DNA from: Bacteroidales bacterium
GTDB lineage: Bacteria; Bacteroidota; Bacteroidia; Bacteroidales; F082
Reading direction: 5' to 3'
NCBI GenBank assembly: GCA_017439405.1
Contig: JAFSJF010000037.1
Span: 81,023 to 145,022 of the forward strand
Length of the DNA: 64,000 nucleotides
In this document: piece after piece, positions 56,172 to 63,981 of the stretch
How the letters are laid out: each line of letters begins with the position of its first letter
Position numbering within the stretch: the stretch's first letter is position 1
The notes under the pieces: generated by a model
What the model was told of the DNA's origin: nothing
The model's input: only the letters and a program-made list of their open reading frames with translations
The model's database searches: none
Made by a program: the position numbers and the translations under genes

Positions 56172-57581
56172 ATGGGCAAGAATCTCCTCCGCCATATCTC
56201 CCTTTTCGGTGTCGGCGTTTATCTGCTGGCACTCGTTGTCGTCAGCGTGGCCTTCCGCAACTATGCATTGCAGGCCAAATGGATGCTTTGGGGCGTGGGC
56301 GAGGTGCTGTTTTTCTTCGTGCCGACCTCCGTTTTCTATCCCCGATGGAAAAACGACGAAGCAAAACGCTTCAAGTGGAAAGTCTTCTTGGTGGCTTTCG
56401 TCATACGAGGCTTGTATGCCTTCCTGATGTGTTATTACTATTATTACCAGACAGGCGTCGCCTTCGAATACGGAGCCGCCGACAGCTTGGGCTACCATAA
56501 GACGGCGGTTTATCTGTCGCATTGCGTGCGTGACGGCTACATCAAGTATGTTTTCCAATACCTCAATGCCTACACGATGGGCTTCTCCGACCAATGCTAT
56601 ACGCTTTGGCTCACCTTGGTTTACACCATTTTCGGTCCCAGCTTGCTGACGCCCAGGCTGTTTAAGGCCTTGATGAGCGCGTATCTTTGCCTCGCGATTT
56701 ACCGTTTGGGTTCTAGGACTTTCGGCGAGCGCACGGGACGCTTGGCCGCCGTGATGTGTGTCTTCGCGCCCATTTTGGTGCAAATCTGCGGGATGCACAC
56801 CAAGGAAATGGAGATGACATTCCTTTCCATCCTCGCCCTTGAGCGCATAGACCACCTTGTCCGAAGCAAGAAATACACGCTGTGGAACATTCTCTGCCCC
56901 ATCATGTTAACGGCTCTCTCCTTTGGTTTCCGAACCATTGTCGGGATGTGCTTGTTTTTCGCTTTCGTTGTGTTCGTCCTCCTGTCGGCCAACGACTTGG
57001 TAGGCAAGAAAACCAAAATCATCACCATTGGATCGACGGTGGTTTTGTTTTTAGTCTTTTTGTTTACTCCCATCGGCCGGGAGATGAAAATCATCTATAA
57101 GCTGAAGTTCGAGGACTTGAGCTATCGGACAGAGAAATATGAGGCCGACGGGTTGAAATACGGTGAATTGGCAAACAGTTGGATTCTGGCTCCAGGCGCT
57201 TTTGTGCTGCCACTCGCGCCCATGGTTGAAGAAGCACCCGACCACAACAAGATGATTCATGGAAGCACTTATGTGAAGAACTTGTTGGCCTTTTTTGCCA
57301 TGCTGTCCATCCTTGCAGTGATAAGGCAGAAGAAATGGCGCGACTTCGCGTTGCTTGGCACTTATGAACTGTCCTATCTGACGCTCATCATGTTCTCGTT
57401 TGCTGCCAATTCGGAACGTTACCACGAGCCAGCCATACCATTGTTATTATTAATGGCCGCCTATGCCATGACACACCTGCGCCGCAAGGACTTGACGCTT
57501 TTCTACGTCTATTGCGGGCTGCTGTTCGTGGCCCTGTTCGTCTGGAACTGGCTGAAACTCTCCGCACGGGGGCTGGTCTGA
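56172..57581 (+). CDS. Multi-pass membrane glycosyltransferase-like protein (GT-C type)
   Basis: 469 residues from ATG 56172; an in-frame GTG at 56142 lies inside the palindromic repeat and is unlikely. About ten to twelve hydrophobic segments. The first large loop has FEYGAADSLGYHKTAVYLSH, the acidic-residue-plus-Tyr/His pattern of GT39/ArnT-like sugar transferases that use lipid-linked donors. A conserved GMHTKEMEMTFLSILALERID follows. Probably moves a sugar from a polyprenyl carrier on the outer face of the inner membrane; acceptor unknown. Confidence 0.72.
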   Translation: MGKNLLRHISLFGVGVYLLALVVVSVAFRNYALQAKWMLWGVGEVLFFFVPTSVFYPRWKNDEAKRFKWKVFLVAFVIRGLYAFLMCYYYYYQTGVAFEYGAADSLGYHKTAVYLSHCVRDGYIKYVFQYLNAYTMGFSDQCYTLWLTLVYTIFGPSLLTPRLFKALMSAYLCLAIYRLGSRTFGERTGRLAAVMCVFAPILVQICGMHTKEMEMTFLSILALERIDHLVRSKKYTLWNILCPIMLTALSFGFRTIVGMCLFFAFVVFVLLSANDLVGKKTKIITIGSTVVLFLVFLFTPIGREMKIIYKLKFEDLSYRTEKYEADGLKYGELANSWILAPGAFVLPLAPMVEEAPDHNKMIHGSTYVKNLLAFFAMLSILAVIRQKKWRDFALLGTYELSYLTLIMFSFAANSERYHEPAIPLLLLMAAYAMTHLRRKDLTLFYVYCGLLFVALFVWNWLKLSARGLV

Positions 57582-57681
57582 CGATTGCGGGATTGCCTTC
57601 AACACCAAACGTGCAGGGGGCGCCGCCTGCCTGATGTCTGTCGTCCCTACTGGACTGGTTTCCACCATTAACTATCAACTG

Positions 57682-58245
57682 TCAACTTTTGATTGCCAGC
57701 TGCGCGAAGCGCCCGTACCAATCTTCGCCAAAACGGCGTATCATCGGTTCGCGAAGGAACCTCCACAGCGGGATGCCTTCCTTTTCGCCCTTGCGCTTGG
57801 CGGGCACGCAGACGCTCCACTCGTGATAGAGGATATGCGTGAAGCCGTCTTTTTCGACCAAACGGATAGGGTAGAGGTGGCATGAAATCGGCTTCCAGAA
57901 GTCGCACTTGCCCTCAAGATAAGCCTTTTCGATGGCGCAAAGCGCGGTGCCGTTCTCGTGGAAATAGACGAAAGCGCACTCCTCGCCGTTCACCAAGGGC
58001 GTGACGAGTTCGCCCGTTTCGTCGTAATCGTACACATCGTTGTCTTCCACCACTTTGATGCCTTCAGGGCGCATATAGGGCTTGATGGCTTCGAGGTTGT
58101 CTTCAATTTGCTCTATTTCAGAGGCTTCGAGAGGCGCGCCGGCATCGCCAGCCACACAGCACCAGCCTTTGCAGCGCGGCAGGCAGCAACAAAACTGGGC
58201 ATTCAGGAATTCGTCGGTGACGACGACATTGTCGAGGATAATCAT
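57682..58245 (-). CDS. DUF3109 family Cys-rich protein
   Basis: 187 residues. Cysteine-rich N-terminus FCCCLPRCKGWCCVAGDAG (about 18-36), then ECAFVY, ALCAIEKAYLEGKCDFWKPISCHLYPIR and SVCVPAKRKGEKEG: the conserved Cys pattern of DUF3109 (YkgJ-related), a putative metal- or cluster-binding family of unknown function. Single gene, converging on the GT-C-like gene; the 100-base gap between the stops has CAACTATCAACTGTCAACT-type low-complexity repeats. Confidence 0.88.
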   Translation of the reverse strand: MIILDNVVVTDEFLNAQFCCCLPRCKGWCCVAGDAGAPLEASEIEQIEDNLEAIKPYMRPEGIKVVEDNDVYDYDETGELVTPLVNGEECAFVYFHENGTALCAIEKAYLEGKCDFWKPISCHLYPIRLVEKDGFTHILYHEWSVCVPAKRKGEKEGIPLWRFLREPMIRRFGEDWYGRFAQLAIKS

Positions 58246-58298
58246 GGCGCAAAATTAATTTTTTTCCGAAAAACCATTGCCATGAAAAATAAAAGTTG

Positions 58299-58317
58299 TA
58301 ACTTTGTAGCGCAAAGT
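58299..58317 (+). promoter_or_regulatory. -7 box with overlapping palindromic operator, regulator operon
   Basis: TAACTTTG (58299-58306) is the -7 box; ACTTTG-TAGCG-CAAAGT (58301-58317) is a perfect 6-bp inverted repeat that overlaps it. The same arrangement occurs before creD at 59257-59275. Confidence 0.75.
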
Positions 58318-58329
58318 ACTTTTAAAACT

Positions 58330-58932
58330 ATGGAAAACAAGGAAGCTCTCAATACACTGAACGACATCAAGGACATGATGGAGCGTTCATCCAAATTCAA
58401 GGCTATCAGTGGCTTGTCGATTGTCATCGTGGGCATTTTGGCCTCGGTGGTGTCGACTTACATTTATTTCTTCTTGGGCGATTATCACATTAATACCCCT
58501 TCCAAATGGCGGATAACGATCATCGTGGCGCTTTGCCTGTTGGTGGTAGCTTTCCTCACCGTGTTCGTCATGGCTTATGCCAAAGCCCGTCGTCATCAGC
58601 TGCGCTTCACTATGGATGCTACGATGCGTCGGCTGCTGGTCAATTTCTTCGTGCCGATGCTTGCTGGCGGATTGCTTTGCCTGGCCTTGCTGCTGCAGCA
58701 ACACTATGGCCTTGTCTCCTCTATAACGTTGATTTTCTATGGCTTGGCGCTCATCAACGCCAGCCATTTTAGTTATCCCACTTTGCGTTATTTGGGCTAT
58801 GCCGAGTTGGCCTTGGGCCTCATCGACTGCTTCTTGGTCGATTACGCCTTGCTGACGTGGTTCATCGGCTTCGGGGTGCTGCACATCTTTTTCGGAATCG
58901 TCTTCATGCTGAAATATGAAAGGAGCAAGTGA
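58330..58932 (+). CDS. Small integral membrane protein, partner of winged-helix regulator
   Basis: 200 residues from ATG 58330. An N-terminal cytoplasmic helix (MENKEALNTLNDIKDMMERS) then about six hydrophobic segments (SIVIVGILASVVSTYIYFFL, IIVALCLLVVAFLTVFVMAY, FFVPMLAGGLLCLALLL and so on). No catalytic motif. Co-transcribed with the regulator gene three bases downstream. This membrane protein plus winged-helix regulator pair, next to creD, is a recurrent arrangement in Bacteroidota; the membrane protein could sense envelope state and control the regulator, but that is inference. Confidence 0.8.
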   Translation: MENKEALNTLNDIKDMMERSSKFKAISGLSIVIVGILASVVSTYIYFFLGDYHINTPSKWRITIIVALCLLVVAFLTVFVMAYAKARRHQLRFTMDATMRRLLVNFFVPMLAGGLLCLALLLQQHYGLVSSITLIFYGLALINASHFSYPTLRYLGYAELALGLIDCFLVDYALLTWFIGFGVLHIFFGIVFMLKYERSK

Positions 58933-58935
58933 GCC

Positions 58936-59235
58936 ATGGTTGCCAATTTGGACGGTTTGAACAAGGCCTTTGAGAGCAAGATACGGCTCGGTATCATGTC
59001 GGTGCTGATGGCTAACGAGTCGGTCGACTTCACCACGTTGAAGTCGCTGCTCGAACTCACCGACGGCAACCTGGCCAGCCATGCCCGCAGCCTTGAGGAG
59101 CTGGGCTACATCCGTTGCGAGAAGCGCTTCATCGGCCGCAAACCCAATACGAGTTACGCCATCACCGATTTGGGGAGGGCTGCCTTCTCTGCACATATTC
59201 AAGCACTTGCCTCATTCATCAATAGCCAACAATAG
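58936..59235 (+). CDS. Winged-helix transcriptional regulator
   Basis: 99 residues, only a DNA-binding domain (HTH_34/ArsR-like): LNKAFESKIRLGIMSVLMAN, recognition helix region LLELTDGNLASHARSLEELGYI and a beta-wing (VxxxxFIGRKPNTSYAITDLGRAAF pattern). Very likely binds the ACTTTG-N5-CAAAGT palindromes at 58301 and 59259 and so controls its own operon and creD. Three-base gap to the membrane protein gene. Confidence 0.87.
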   Translation: MVANLDGLNKAFESKIRLGIMSVLMANESVDFTTLKSLLELTDGNLASHARSLEELGYIRCEKRFIGRKPNTSYAITDLGRAAFSAHIQALASFINSQQ

Positions 59236-59256
59236 AACTCCTTTTTTTTGATGCTT

Positions 59257-59275
59257 TAACTTTGAAATTCAAAGT
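59257..59275 (+). promoter_or_regulatory. -7 box with overlapping palindromic operator, creD
   Basis: TAACTTTG (59257-59264) with ACTTTG-AAATT-CAAAGT (59259-59275). The half-sites, spacing and position on the -7 box are identical to those before 58330. Confidence 0.75.
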
Positions 59276-59309
59276 ACTTTTTAAATATAATCCTTAAAAA
59301 CTAAACATC

Positions 59310-60677
59310 ATGACAACAGAAGAAAACATGGAAGTCTTGGGTACCCAAAATGCGGAAACCCAAAACATGGAAAACAAGAGACAAAACGAAAAGAAAGCCC
59401 GTCCGGGTTTGAAACTTTTGCTCATCGCGGGGATATGTGTGGCGTTTCTCATCCCGCAACTCCTTTTGAGGAATCTGGTTTCGGAGCGCAAAAGCACAGA
59501 AAGCATCGCCGAAGGCGAGGTCTTCGAGAAATGGGCTGGGCCGCAAACCGTCACAGGGCCATTAATCAAGGTCTATTATTCCGAGGAGAAAGACAACAAA
59601 AAAGAAACCCACACCAAGATTGTGTTGCCTGAGCAACTGGATGTGAAAGGCGATGTGAAGACCAAACACTTGAAACGCGGCATCTACGACTTCACCGTGT
59701 ATGAAACCGCTCTTGACCTTACCGGTCAGTTCAAATTGCCGAAAGACTTCGAGAAAATGCAGAAAGGGCATGAATGGTGTTTCGGGAAAGCCAAGATCAT
59801 CGTTGGCCTGCCCAACTTGCGCGGCTTGAGCGACAATGTGGTGCTCAAATTTGGTGGGATAACCTACGACATGGTTGCTGAAACAGGTAACTTGAAGGGC
59901 CTGTCTTGCGAGGTGGACCTTTCGCGAGTCTTGGAAGGCGAAGCCATCGATTTTTCGTTGGTTTTACCTTTCAAAGGGGCAGGAGACCTTATGTTTGCGC
60001 CCGTCGGACAGACCACGACGGTCAATCTGACTTCGGATTGCACGACACCGAGTTTCACGGGCTATTACCTGCCCGACGAGCGTCAGGTGACCGACACGGG
60101 CTTCCAGGCCGAATGGAAAGTGTTGGCCATCAACCGCGACTATCCACAAGTTCTCAACGATTCTTTTTTGGCGAGTTATGAGTATGGTAGGTCGGAATTC
60201 GAAAATTCGACTTTCGGCGTGGAACTGAAAGTGCCCGTAGAGCAATACCTCCAAACCGACCGCGCCATCAAGTATGCCTTTCTCATCATTCTCCTCACTT
60301 TCGCCGCTGTGTTTTTCGTAGAAATGCGCAAGGCCAAGCCTATCCATCCCGTACAATACCTGCTCATCGGCATCGCACTCATCGTATTCTACACCTTGCT
60401 GCTGTCGTTCTCCGAGCATATCAATTTCGGGTTTTCCTATCTCATTGCCTGTGTGATGACCATCGGGATGATTGTGGTCTTCATGGCCTCGGTGACGAAA
60501 GACAAAAAGACCGCCTTGGGCATCGGTCTTTTGCTGGCTGTGCTCTATGCTTTTGTCTATGTCTTGCTACAATTGGAGAGCTATGCCCTGCTGGTGGGAA
60601 GTGTCGGCCTCTTCATTATTTTGGGAATTGCCATGTTTGCGACACAAAAGATTGATTGGTACAAGAAAAAAGACTAA
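59310..60677 (+). CDS. creD: Cell envelope integrity protein CreD family
   Basis: 455 residues. One N-terminal membrane segment (LKLLLIAGICVAFLIPQLLL, about 33-53), a large periplasmic domain (about 55-305; VGLPNLRGLSDNVVLKFG, SFTGYYLPDERQVTDTGFQAEW, SFGVELKVPVEQYLQTDRAIKY pattern), and about five C-terminal membrane segments. CreD-type inner-membrane proteins are linked to envelope stress tolerance in E. coli. The long Glu/Asn-rich N-terminal tail (about 30 residues) precedes the first membrane segment. Own promoter with the regulator operator. Confidence 0.92.
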   Translation: MTTEENMEVLGTQNAETQNMENKRQNEKKARPGLKLLLIAGICVAFLIPQLLLRNLVSERKSTESIAEGEVFEKWAGPQTVTGPLIKVYYSEEKDNKKETHTKIVLPEQLDVKGDVKTKHLKRGIYDFTVYETALDLTGQFKLPKDFEKMQKGHEWCFGKAKIIVGLPNLRGLSDNVVLKFGGITYDMVAETGNLKGLSCEVDLSRVLEGEAIDFSLVLPFKGAGDLMFAPVGQTTTVNLTSDCTTPSFTGYYLPDERQVTDTGFQAEWKVLAINRDYPQVLNDSFLASYEYGRSEFENSTFGVELKVPVEQYLQTDRAIKYAFLIILLTFAAVFFVEMRKAKPIHPVQYLLIGIALIVFYTLLLSFSEHINFGFSYLIACVMTIGMIVVFMASVTKDKKTALGIGLLLAVLYAFVYVLLQLESYALLVGSVGLFIILGIAMFATQKIDWYKKKD

Positions 60678-60707
60678 TTTTGCAGCGATTTTGGCTACTG
60701 GCCATTA

Positions 60708-60805
60708 GCTTCTGGCTACTGGCAGCTACCAATATAGAGGAGATTGCGGATCAAGTCCGCAATGACGCTGTCGGTTGAAGCTGCCAGGGACCAAGAGCCA
60801 GAAGC
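60708..60805. repeat. Nested composite inverted repeat downstream of creD
   Basis: Outer arms: GCTTCTGGCT (60708-60717) with AGCCAGAAGC (60796-60805), and CTGGCAGCT (60719-60727) with AGCTGCCAG (60779-60787). Inner hairpin ATTGCGGA (60743-60750) with TCCGCAAT (60756-60763). Confidence 0.85.
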
Positions 60806-60860
60806 CAGCTGCAAATTCTTGAATCTTTCTTTAAATATTAAATCTTAAATTAAAGACAAC

Positions 60861-61862
60861 ATGGCATTTAACCTCAGAAACAGAAACTTCCTGAAGCTTT
60901 TGGACTTCACTCCGGAAGAGATCAAGTTCTTCCTGAAACTGGCCGCCGACCTGAAGGCCGCCAAGTATGCAGGCACCGAACAACCCCACCTCACGGGCAA
61001 GAACATCGCCCTGATCTTCGAAAAGACCTCGACCCGCACCCGCTGCGCCTTCGAAGTGGCCGCCAAGGACCAAGGTGCTCACGTCACCTACCTCGGCCCC
61101 ACCGGCTCGCAAATCGGCATCAAGGAATCGATGGCTGACACCGCCCGCGTCTTAGGTCGCATGTTCGATGGTATCGAGTATCGTGGCTTCGGCCAAGACA
61201 TCGTTGAAGAACTGGCCAAATACGCCGGCGTGCCGGTGTGGAACGGCCTGACCAACGAGTTCCATCCCACCCAGATTCTCGCCGACTTCCTCACCATGCA
61301 GGAACACAGCGACAAACCCCTCAACCAAGTGACCTTCGCCTACTGCGGTGACGCCCGCTTCAACATGGGCAACTCACTGATGGTGGGTGGCGCCAAGATG
61401 GGCATGGACGTGCGTATCGTGGCTCCCAAGGCACTGCAACCCAACCAGGAACTCATCGACACCTGCATGGCCATCGCCAAGGAAACGGGTGCCAAGGTGA
61501 CCGTGACCGACAACGTTGAAGAAGGCGTCAAGGGTTGCGACTTCCTCTACACCGACGTTTGGGTATCGATGGGCGAACCCGCCGAGGTCTGGAAACAACG
61601 CATCGACCTGCTCATGCCTTACCAGGTGAACCAGAAGATGATGGACATGACCGGCAACCCAAACTGCAAGTTCATGCACTGCCTGCCGGCTTACCACAAC
61701 CTCGAAACCAAGGTGGGCCGCGACGTGCACGAGCAATTCGGCTTGGACGGCATCGAGGTGACCGAAGAGGTCTTCGAAGGCAAGAACAGCATCGTCTTCG
61801 ACGAGGCCGAGAACCGCATGCACACCATCAAGGCCGTCATGGTGGCCACGTTGGGCGACTAA
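60861..61862 (+). CDS. argF: Ornithine carbamoyltransferase
   Basis: 333 residues. Makes citrulline from ornithine and carbamoyl phosphate. Carbamoyl-phosphate loop [15 protein letters not shown] (about 53-67), HPTQ in [13 protein letters not shown], the ornithine-binding DVWVSMGE (SMG loop, about 233-240) and catalytic HCLPAYH. The SMG loop argues for ornithine rather than the acetyl- or succinyl-ornithine used by some Bacteroidota transcarbamylases. Monocistronic: preceded by the composite repeat and followed by a terminator. Confidence 0.95.
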   Translation: MAFNLRNRNFLKLLDFTPEEIKFFLKLAADLKAAKYAGTEQPHLTGKNIALIFEKTSTRTRCAFEVAAKDQGAHVTYLGPTGSQIGIKESMADTARVLGRMFDGIEYRGFGQDIVEELAKYAGVPVWNGLTNEFHPTQILADFLTMQEHSDKPLNQVTFAYCGDARFNMGNSLMVGGAKMGMDVRIVAPKALQPNQELIDTCMAIAKETGAKVTVTDNVEEGVKGCDFLYTDVWVSMGEPAEVWKQRIDLLMPYQVNQKMMDMTGNPNCKFMHCLPAYHNLETKVGRDVHEQFGLDGIEVTEEVFEGKNSIVFDEAENRMHTIKAVMVATLGD

Positions 61863-61889
61863 ACGATACTTATCGACAATATCGAAACG

Positions 61890-61926
61890 AAGAAAGGAAT
61901 CCTACGGGGTTCCTTTCTTGGTTTTT
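61890..61926 (+). terminator. Intrinsic terminator of argF
   Basis: AAGAAAGGAA (61890-61899) pairs with TTCCTTTCTT (61910-61919), loop of 10, followed by GGTTTTT. Confidence 0.85.
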
Positions 61927-61950
61927 CACAAACGAAGCCCCCCTTTTTCC

Positions 61951-61980
61951 TTGACTTTTCCGCAAAAAGCCTTATCTTTG
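61951..61980 (+). promoter_or_regulatory. Full consensus promoter of 30-residue ORF
   Basis: TTG (61951-61953), 19-base spacer, TATCTTTG (61973-61980). Confidence 0.7.
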
Positions 61981-62004
61981 CAGCCGAAAACAACACGGCA
62001 AACC

Positions 62005-62097
62005 ATGAGTACAACTGCATTGACAAAACTCCTTGACTTATTGACAAGCACGCTGACACCGGCCAATATGCAATGGCTCGCCGAACAAGTGAAATAA
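62005..62097 (+). CDS. Candidate 30-residue small protein
   Basis: ATG 62005 to TAA 62097. The peptide is MSTTALTKLLDLLTSTLTPA followed by NMQWLAEQVK: an amphipathic helix with a Trp near the C-terminus and no signal or membrane segment. Supported by a complete promoter 24 bases upstream and by small proteins of similar look in Bacteroidota intergenic arrays. No function known. Could instead be the leader of the downstream unit. Confidence 0.45.
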   Translation: MSTTALTKLLDLLTSTLTPANMQWLAEQVK

Positions 62098-62104
62098 CAA
62101 TATA

Positions 62105-62230
62105 TATCAACCCTTAACCCCCAAAACAACGATGACAAACAACGACATCAACACCATGCCAGCCATCGCTGGGGTGGTTTTTGGGGCCGTTTTGTTTGCA
62201 GATTTTGGAAAATGTGTATCTTTGCAGGCG
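62105..62230 (+). repeat. Promoter-bearing repeat, copy A
   Basis: Contains ATGACAAACAACGACATC (from 62131), hairpin CCAGC-CATC-GCTGG (62159-62172) followed by GGTGGTTTTTGG, and TATCTTTG (62217-62224). Copies B (62692-62790) and C (62921-62988) share its parts. Confidence 0.85.
62217..62224 (+). promoter_or_regulatory. -7 promoter box for DUF6722-like gene
   Basis: TATCTTTG with TTTG at 62195-62198, spacing 18; 29 bases before the ATG at 62253. Confidence 0.65.
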
Positions 62231-62252
62231 GAAATGATGGAAAGGCATAAAC

Positions 62253-62522
62253 ATGGTAAGAAACGAGAAATCCAAGCATCAAAATAACAAGCATCAGAAT
62301 GTGGCGAATGTCGAACAGAAATCGGAACAAAAGTCAGGTGGAGCTTGGAAGGAGAATCTTGGCAAATATCTTATTGACATTTCCAAGTATATTGTGACGG
62401 GTGTCATCATTGCCTCCATCTTCAAGGATCTTGACGACAAATACGTGATCTATATTTTGAGTGCCTTCGTGGCACTTATCGCTTTGATAGTAGGATTGAT
62501 ACTAACCAACAAAAAGAAATAA
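62253..62522 (+). CDS. DUF6722-like small membrane protein
   Basis: 89 residues. Gln/Lys/Asn-rich N-terminus, then ENLGKYLIDISKYIVTGVII and a second hydrophobic segment (VIYILSAFVALIALIVGLIL) ending in NKKK: two membrane helices with a short DLDDK loop between. Resembles the DUF6722 family of Bacteroidota. Own promoter within repeat copy A. A tiny membrane protein gene follows 15 bases later. Function unknown. Confidence 0.75.
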   Translation: MVRNEKSKHQNNKHQNVANVEQKSEQKSGGAWKENLGKYLIDISKYIVTGVIIASIFKDLDDKYVIYILSAFVALIALIVGLILTNKKK

Positions 62523-62537
62523 GAAAGGAAACCGACC

Positions 62538-62648
62538 ATGGGAGCTTACATCATGTTATCAATTATCGGAGTACCCTGCTTGCTGTTCCTTCTCTACTGC
62601 CTCACCCCAAAGGGGAAGCGGTGGTTGCATCAGAACAACTTGCTCTAA
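62538..62648 (+). CDS. 36-residue single-span membrane protein
   Basis: ATG 62538 to TAA 62648. One membrane helix (MLSIIGVPCLLFLLYCLT) then a basic tail with PKGKRWLHQNN. A tail of the type TKSGKRWL after one membrane span is common in tiny proteins encoded just after DUF6722-like genes, which supports a real gene. Likely a partner of the preceding membrane protein. Confidence 0.6.
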   Translation: MGAYIMLSIIGVPCLLFLLYCLTPKGKRWLHQNNLL

Positions 62649-62948
62649 GCATTGGTTCTCCATAAGAAACCTATAAACTCATCAAACTCATTACAACGAT
62701 GACAAACAACGACATCAACACCCTGCCAGCCATCGCTGGGGTGGTTTTTGGGTCGTTTTGTTTGCAGATATGGGAAAATGAGTATCCTTGCGAGCGACAA
62801 ACACTTAAAAACAAGAATCATGACTATGTTTGCAGACACATTGGAAGAAGCCGTCAGACGCAAGATATGATACTGTTGACAAGATTTACCTTCCTAGATG
62901 ATAAAGTATTAGAAATCAATTATCAACACCTTAACCCCCAAAACAACG
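62649..62948. other. Region between small genes: repeat copies B and C
   Basis: Holds repeat copy B with a degenerate -7 box (TATCCTTG, 62783-62790; TTTG 18 bases upstream) and a possible 16-codon ORF (62819-62869, starting MTMFADTLEEAVRRKI). The start of copy C follows. Longer reading frames here read across repeat DNA and are not convincing. Confidence 0.6.
62692..62790 (+). repeat. Promoter-bearing repeat, copy B
   Basis: Near-identical to copy A from ACAACGATGACAAACAACG through the CCAGC/GCTGG hairpin to the -7 box. Confidence 0.85.
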
Positions 62949-62988
62949 ATGACAAACAACGACATCAACACCATGCAAGCCATCGCTG
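62921..62988 (+). repeat. Promoter-bearing repeat, copy C (truncated)
   Basis: Matches the first half of copy A (TATCAACACCTTAACCCCCA through GCCATCGCTG) but lacks the hairpin arm and promoter. Confidence 0.85.
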
Positions 62989-63086
62989 CAATACCCGACC
63001 CCACTATTTTGATTGGGTTGGTAAATAATTGTAAATCAATCATTTACAAAACAATCAAAGCTCTGAAGGGGCGATTCGATGTCAAC

Positions 63087-63103
63087 CACGGGTGCAACCC
63101 GTG
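63087..63103. repeat. Palindrome CACGGGT/ACCCGTG
   Basis: 7-bp perfect arms around GCA just before the broken T9SS gene; REP-like. Confidence 0.75.
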
Positions 63104-63981
63104 CGACAGAAGAACACAGGCCAACCACCGCCACATCCCCTGCGCAACGCGAACCTTCCTCCTCGCCTTCCTCCTCGCCCTGCTCGCGCCCGCTGCGGCG
63201 TGGGCGCAATCCTTCGGTGGAGGCAGCGGCATCGAGACCGACCCCTACATCATCTCCACCACCAACTATTTCAATCAATTGCCACCAATGTGAACAATGG
63301 GACAAACTATAGGCAAACCTATTTCCGGTTGGATGCCGACCTCGACTTTTCAGGCATAGCCTTCAATCCCGTCGGGCATTATTTCTATAACCACATACGA
63401 AGTTTCAGTGGCGTTTTCGACGGCAACGGGCATTCCATCAGCAATGTGAACTATTCTGGCGGCGATTCCTATAACGGCCAGGGTGTGGGGCTTTTTGGCC
63501 GTGTGGAAGGCGGCACCATCAAGAACCTTACCCTTGCCGGAAACAGCACCATTGCCGGATACAACCATGTGGGCGGCATTGTGGGAATACTATACGTTTG
63601 CGCACAACGTGACGACGTTCACGGGCACGAATGTGGCCACGGAAGTCTACCGAATGAACGGGACGAAGGACAATCTGATGGTCAGCACCATCAGCGCATC
63701 CGACCCGCTGAAGCCCGGCGAGGGTTTCTTCGTGAAGGCCACAGGCAACGGGGCTTCCATCACCTTCAATGCCCAAACGCGAGGCGAGGTTAAGGCCACT
63801 GAGCTTGCCGAAGTGCCGACCATTACGTTGAACCTCACCCAAAACGGCCTCCTCGTCGGCCGCTTCATCCTGAAGCGCGACGGCGAACCGTTGGAGAAAT
63901 TCAGCCTGAACGAGAACGCCACGCGCATCTATGCCACGCATGGCGGGAAAGATTTCGCCGTGGCCACCGTTGGTGACATTT

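Noticed and set aside
62699-63028. 109-codon open frame beginning in repeat copy B
   Set aside because: Translation crosses a hairpin, a promoter, another tiny ORF and copy C; composition (His/Asn/Gln-rich) suggests non-coding repeat DNA.
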